From Wurfbainia villosa (Eukaryota > Streptophyta > Magnoliopsida > Zingiberales > Zingiberaceae), in contig CM045988.1 of NCBI GenBank assembly GCA_025175895.1, positions 95,220,960-95,284,959 of the forward strand: a stretch of 64,000 nt of DNA. The letters are read 5' to 3'. A program made the translations under genes and the position numbers. Positions 58,345-64,000 of this stretch are shown piece after piece. The first letter of the stretch is position 1. The number at the start of each line of letters is the position of its first letter. The notes below the pieces were generated by a model. It was not told the origin of the DNA and searched no databases. It saw only the letters and a program-made list of their open reading frames with translations.

Positions 58345-61300
58345 ATGGGGACCGGCCTTGCAAACTCGAAAATTGAGGGCGAAAAGTTTCCTGATAAGTT
58401 CCCGGTGGGCATGAAGATCCTCTTGGTGGACGACGACCAGACCTGCTTGACAGTGGTGAAGCGCATGCTTCTTAATTGCCAGTATGACGGTGAGCCTCCT
58501 TCCTTGCAACTTTCGTGTTCTGGAAAGTTCGCTCCTTTTAGGCTTTTTCTTCCTTGTGTGATCTTTCTTCTTCGTGTTTTTTTTTACGCGTCCTATTGAT
58601 TGTTATATGGTGTTTCTGTTTTCATGTTGCTTCGGATAATGATTTGAATATGACTGTCTATCTGATTTGCCATATTTAAGATTCTGAGTTTGCAGGGAAC
58701 CGAAACTCTGGGGTTTAGGACTTTTGATGAAACATTTATTGAACTAATACTGTTCCTACTGACAAAGGATAAATTCTATGTCCACGCATAAGTTCCCCGG
58801 TGGACCTTTTCTTGACAGCCTGGTCTCCTTTTGCTAAAACGGGTATTCCTTGATATGCGAAATGGTTCAACATCATATCAATCAACTCCAGCAATCTAAT
58901 GCGTAGGAAAGCGGAAGAAGTCAAAGCTACAAAATAACCATGAGCCAGTGCATCACATGGCGCACATGTTAACACTTACTGAAGATGAAAATTTGAGGAC
59001 AAAGTCTCAGAAAGTGGTAGATGTTTTTTATGGTGAAGGGTTTGTGTCGTTGGGTAGGAAGAAGCAGAGATGTCAAGGTAAAAAAAAATTCAAGAACAAA
59101 TTGTCCGATCTTTGAATATTGTTGTTGAGGGGAAGAGGATTGTATTGTTGGCGCAGGAAGAAGATGTTAGGAAAACTATGAGGCTTGCACCTGCCTTGGT
59201 TTGTTAGAGAAGCTGTTTGCCATCAAGTCAAAATGAACTAACACTTCTGTTGATCTCAAGAAGTTGTGTAGATAGATGAAGAAGATGTTGTGACTACTGC
59301 ACAAGAACACTAATGTAGGGGAAGATTTAATCCATAAATTCCCTATATACTATGCATAGTTTTTCAGCTGACACAACTGCTTTGTCAAGCTATTATGATG
59401 ACTCAAACTAGAAACGAAATGATGTTACTGATAATTATGACATATTCCATCGGCATCCACAACACTCGATCCATTTCATTCTCCTCAGCTTGGAAAATTG
59501 ATCTCTGATGAATTAGTTAATATATCTCAAAAGTTCAGGTCTAGCTTGTGTGGAGTGTGAATTTCTCTATCCCAAACTCACTGCTTGAACTTATGTTGAA
59601 AACTCTCGGTAGTAGGGTTAGTAGACTATCAACCTAGATGAATTTGACAGTAAAAGCCAAATCAATGTAGAAAGCCAATCTACATATAAGAAAATTAGCA
59701 TGGCAATGACAACAAATTGTAACAGGACTGTTGAATAAATATATGAAGTTAGGGTCCCACATATGCTTCCCAAATGCAATTAGTAAATCGTTGCAATGAA
59801 ATCATTGGGTGATCTAAGTTGTTTTCCAAAAGAAGCTTGAAGGCTACACATTCTGACATTCATCTCTAAGTACAAGCACCTCAATCACAGAAACAACAAA
59901 CCATTGCTTGAGTAATCAGTGTTTGTCTCCAAAGTTGGGAGTAACAAGTCGTCAAGAACAATCACACTATGTTCCAGCTACCTCTTTGAATGGTATAAGA
60001 TCGACCTCAGTGATTCCATAGGGTTGTGAAATTGTTGAAGATCCTGATTGAAGATACCAACTGCTTATATCAGGAGTCAGATTTAACTCATAGCCATTAA
60101 TGCTTATCCCTCCCACTCCCAGTTTATGCTCTCAAAAGTACGAAGTCTCCTACATCAAACTCTCTAAATCTGCAATCTACCTACAAGAGACATAATATTG
60201 ATTGCTTACTGTTATCTTGTAGTTGACCTTATTGTGCAATCATTGGAAATGTTCAATGCAAGGATTAACAGACACAAGTTAATGGTTGAGCATCAAAAGT
60301 GAATAGAGAGTGAATCAGGAATGATTCATATGGCGCTCACAAGAGATTGGGAAAGATCAGAAGTCAGCCAATCAATTTACAGAGATATGAAAGACACAAT
60401 CAACAACATTTAAATTTGATTTTGGCTGAAATAACTACCAACCAAACTTCTCCAGAACAACCGATTGGCCTCTCAAGTCTCAACCATCTCAATTTGTATT
60501 GATAAATAAGTTGTGGAAGAGAATCAAAGCTCTATGCAGTATGCACAACTTCTTTCTTAGGGTAATTAGAAAACTACCAGGTCAACCAACTCTAGTACCA
60601 TGGATCTAGTCAAACTGCATGACTTGTACTGATATAGAGTTGGGAGTGCTGAATCTATTAAATGGAGTTGTGACGGATGTTCATTCTTGGAGTAGAATGC
60701 TTTGATAATTTCACAGATATGTTAGCCTTTTAGGAGCTGCATCAAGCTCCTCATGATTCTCTAGTAATAGACCAAATCTTGGATCTCTGAATTCAGTTAT
60801 ACCAATCATTATACTTGTCCTAACTCCTTCAGTTTAGTAACTCAACCTTGGATCTCTGAATGAGTCTAATCTTTTTTCCATCACTGAAAATGTGAGTATT
60901 GGTTTTACTATTATATTTTATTCTCAAATCAAAGAAGGACAACCTTAAATGATATGTGCATTGATGCCTATAATAACATCAAATCATTTTTTACCATTAC
61001 AAATATAAAATTTCAAAGGAACTAAACAACGCTTTGTGATATGCGCATAAGAAGCATCCACCCATGGTAGCTGATATAAACAAAGTTGTGGCCTGGGACC
61101 AATCCTAATTTTGTAGAAGCAATTTAAGACAAGATATAAACTTGTGTCAATATTGATGTCAATTGGAGGGATCTCTTGTTTTATATTGGGGTTTTATGTC
61201 ATCAATTTTCTCTAAAACCATAAACAAATTCATATCCAAAGTCAAATTCCACAGCTATCTAATTGGTTTTGTCTTGAGGCACACAAAGTTTGAGTGTAGC

Positions 61301-62887
61301 ACAATCTCAATACCATTTAGGTTGTACTTCCTTAGAGGAATAGAAATGGGAGAGATGGGAGGAGAAGTAGGAATAGAAACTGAAAGGATCAAAAGAGAAT
61401 GAGAGTTCTTTGAAGTTTTTATCTCTTCAAATTCGAAGTATATTTGCTTATTTTTATTTCGCTTTTTTTTTTTCTTTTTAATCTTTCTCAAACACAACCT
61501 AAGGAACCTCCCTGTTTAGATACTATGGGACCTAGCTATGGTACTTGACATGCCTCAGTCATGGTGCCTATTTGAGGATCCTCATGGTGAGAAAAACCAA
61601 CTATTTTTATCTATTTATGGAGAACAGCAAAAACTGTCTTGAAGCTAACTGATTTTTTATTTATTTGGAAAAAGGCAAAAATCATCGTTACTTCTATAGT
61701 TGTTGAGTTCTCTTGTTCTCTCTTTCCTTTTTACTAGCTTGTCACTATCCTCCATGAAAGGACTTACTAGTGTAAAGACATACAATTGACTGTTTCTCAT
61801 CCATTTTGCATGTGATATTACACTGCCATTTTGAACATTTAACAATTGACAGAGGCATTCTATTTTGCAATTTGTCATTTAACGACACAGAATTTATGAC
61901 AGTAACAAAATTTATGACAATAACAACTAGAGGTTTTCTGTACGATGACTTGCTCTTGTCATGATTTGACACCTAACTTGCCAAAGCAAAGAACAATTCT
62001 CTGGTCATCTATTTACTTGAAACTTCTAGATGACTATGGTTCTTTTACTCCTGCAGTTACAACTTGTGCTGAGGCTACAAGAGCTTTATCACTTCTAAGA
62101 GAAAACAAGGGTGCTTTTGATCTAATAATTAGTGATGTCCATATGCCCGATATGGATGGATTTAGATTACTTGAATTAGTTGGGCTAGAAATGGACCTTC
62201 CTGTTATCAGTAAGTAACTTCTCTGAATTTGTCATTTCTTCACAACATAGTCAGAACATATTTACGCCAATTTATTCATGAATACTGCAGTGATGTCTGG
62301 TGATACAAGATTTGACGCGTTGTGATGAAAGGAGTAAGTCACGGGCCTGTGATTTCTTGTCTAAGCCTGTCCGCATGGAAGAGCTACAGAATATATGGCA
62401 ACATGTGGTTAGAAGAAAGTGGTTTGAGAATAAAGAAATTGAACGTTCAGGTAGTGTGGAGGAAAGCGAACATAACATACATATCATTGATGATTCTGAA
62501 TATACTTCCACAGTGAATGATGGGACAGATAACTCATGGAAATATCAGAAAAAGAAAAGAGATTCTAAAGAAGATGATGATACTGAACTAGACAGTGTAG
62601 ACCCAACTTCATCTAAAAAACCACGAGTAGTGTGGTCTGTTGAACTCCATCAACAGTTTGTTAATGCAGTGAACCAACTAGGAATAGACAGTATGGACTT
62701 TTCTCAACTCATGCCTAGATAAATTTAAAAAAAAAAAGCAAATCTGTTATGATGTTTTCTTGATTATACATAAACCTGACTAAAATGAATTTTTCATCTG
62801 GATATTGCAGAGGCAGTGCCTAAGAGGATCCTAGAATTGATGAATGTTCCTGGTTTGACAAGAGAAAATGTTGCTAGCCATCTGCAG
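58345..62887 (+). CDS. Type-B two-component response regulator (ARR-B class), partial, exon 3 frame-broken
   Basis: Exons are 58345-58489, 62057-62209, 62291-62690 and 62811-62887; the gene continues past 64000. Exon 1 gives MGTGLANSK and MKILLVDDDQTCLTVVKRML with the acidic pocket D29-D31. Exon 2 gives VTTCAEATRALSLL and FDLIISDVHMPDMDG, where D75 is the phosphate acceptor. Exon 3 has KPVRMEELQNIWQHVVRRKW, with the conserved Lys, then an acidic linker and the start of the GARP/Myb DNA-binding domain (KKPRVVWSVELHQQFVNAVN). Exon 4 continues KAVPKRILELMN to ENVASHLQ. Such proteins receive phosphate from histidine phosphotransfer proteins and activate cytokinin-response genes. Near 62324-62357 exon 3 lacks one base at each of two G-runs; see findings. 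Intron 1 is 3567 bp. Confidence 0.9.
58490..62056 (+). other. Large first intron of the response regulator
   Basis: It is 3567 bp bounded by GTGAGC and CTGCAG, and splits the receiver domain after the first acidic cluster. Short open frames occur on both strands, but none resembles a known protein. It may contain old retrotransposon debris that I cannot identify. Confidence 0.6.
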
Positions 62888-64000
62888 GTTTGGCCTTAGT
62901 TTCTTATAGTAATTGCTACCAATCAGCTCTATAATTTTGTTCCAATTAATTGTATGCTCGACTTCTTGTTCTTGTTATTTATAATTTTTCATGGGTTAGT
63001 TGTCTATTAGATGTAATTTTCTGACATTTCCAAATGATGGGGACTACACGGTTTGATGGAGACAATTTGTTTTATAATATCAACATAAAATCTTATAACC
63101 AAGGTTGCTTGGACTGGGATCTTAGCACTATGAATTGTTTATAGAATCTGATCATAGGATATGAATGTGGCATTATAAAATCCGACAATTTATTATTTAG
63201 GAATTGTATTTGACATTCATAATTGATAATATTTAATTTTAATATCTTACTATTTTTAATATTCCAAACTTTGTATCATTCTGATATCATAATTCATAAT
63301 TATAATTATTCATATACTAGACATATTGACAATACAAAATGATTGTGGCGTCAGATATTTTTTTTATATCAAGTAGAAGCTTTTATAAGGTTGACAATGA
63401 CAAAAGTTAAAAAAATTCTACTTAGAAATTTGAAAACAATCTCACATAATTGAAATTTTTCTTAATTGATATGTTATGAAAATAATTATCAACTATTGTT
63501 GAATGTCAAACTTAAAACATTTAGATAAATATAAATCCATTCCACAAAGTCACAGCTGTCAAAATCATTATTGAATGGTAGATTCAGGACATCCCAATAT
63601 CTCATAATACTGGAACCGCAGTTCATACAATCTCAAATTCACTGCATGAATCAAGGTGCTTTTGACCAAGAAATGAACTAAAATGTAACATAGACCAGAT
63701 ATCAACAACTCGAGCACCAACCAATCTTAATAAGAGATCTGCCTTTCAGAAACATTGCTTTCCCTCTCTTGCATCCATTGATCTACTCTCCCTAACAATG
63801 TTGTGTGATCTCTTGCAAGTGTGTCTTATTGATTTGTCAACACCTCATGATTTGATTCTCCGCCCTATTGTTTTCCTCTGCTGCCAAGAAATCTCATTGT
63901 TATAGAGATGCTAGTCTCTCATCGTTCATAGCATCATTTGCAACATCCTTCTTTCTTCGCCAGAGTAGCCCAAAGTGTGGTTCTCAGCTATGCACCCATG
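62888..64000. other. Intron 4 or downstream DNA of the response regulator
   Basis: AT-rich sequence after the donor GTTTGG. The expected next exon (KYR..., completing the GARP domain) is not seen before the window ends. Confidence 0.5.

Noticed and set aside
57860..58509. Minus-strand open frames of 96-167 codons over the first exon of the response regulator
   Set aside because: They are antisense to the leader and receiver exon and lack any domain.
58736..58975. 79-codon minus-strand open frame in intron 1 of the response regulator
   Set aside because: No recognised domain; most likely chance or old repeat debris.

Overview
The window is nuclear DNA of a flowering plant. The genes have spliced plant introns, the background is AT-rich, and most of the sequence is plant transposable elements (copia, long-LTR, CACTA, Mutator, hAT, LINE and SINE). 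The TAF13 and response-regulator exons read most like monocot proteins. A non-grass monocot is my best guess, at low confidence.

Host genes are few and sit at the edges. (1) A minus-strand exon at 284-418 starts a small Cys-rich protein that leaves the window on the left. (2) A complete five-exon Nudix hydrolase of the plant NUDT4/12/13/16/17/18/21 group lies on the minus strand at 5155-6298. (3) A minus-strand TAF13 (TFIID subunit) gene spans 44182-51913. One expected coding exon cannot be found, and its large intron holds a LINE and several SINEs. (4) A plus-strand type-B response regulator (cytokinin signalling) starts at 58345 and runs off the right edge. Its third exon carries two frame breaks.

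The middle, roughly 6.7-44 kb, is a stack of nested transposons. A minus-strand copia element (8117-18868) is interrupted by a 4034-bp CACTA element (13390-17423). The CACTA carries a Ulp1/C48 peptidase remnant and one exon of an RGLG-type ubiquitin ligase. Next comes a tRNA-derived SINE-like repeat whose RNA polymerase III promoter head occurs eight times but whose tail occurs once. It is split by one 4-kb solo LTR (19362-23340) and one 3.6-kb LTR-like unit (24967-28599). A second LTR of the 3.6-kb family (29767-33374) sits inside a solo copia LTR (29296-34009), which itself sits inside a SINE. A third member (35332-38763) sits in a 184-bp tandem satellite. Target-site duplications let most of this order be read directly.

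Two Mutator-like elements of one family lie at 40302-42339 and 53599-55773. The second has about 500-bp terminal inverted repeats, a perfect 9-bp target duplication and three exons of a LAMMER (AFC/CLK) protein kinase, so it is a Pack-MULE. Gene-fragment capture by two transposon superfamilies and the multimerised SINE head are the most notable features.
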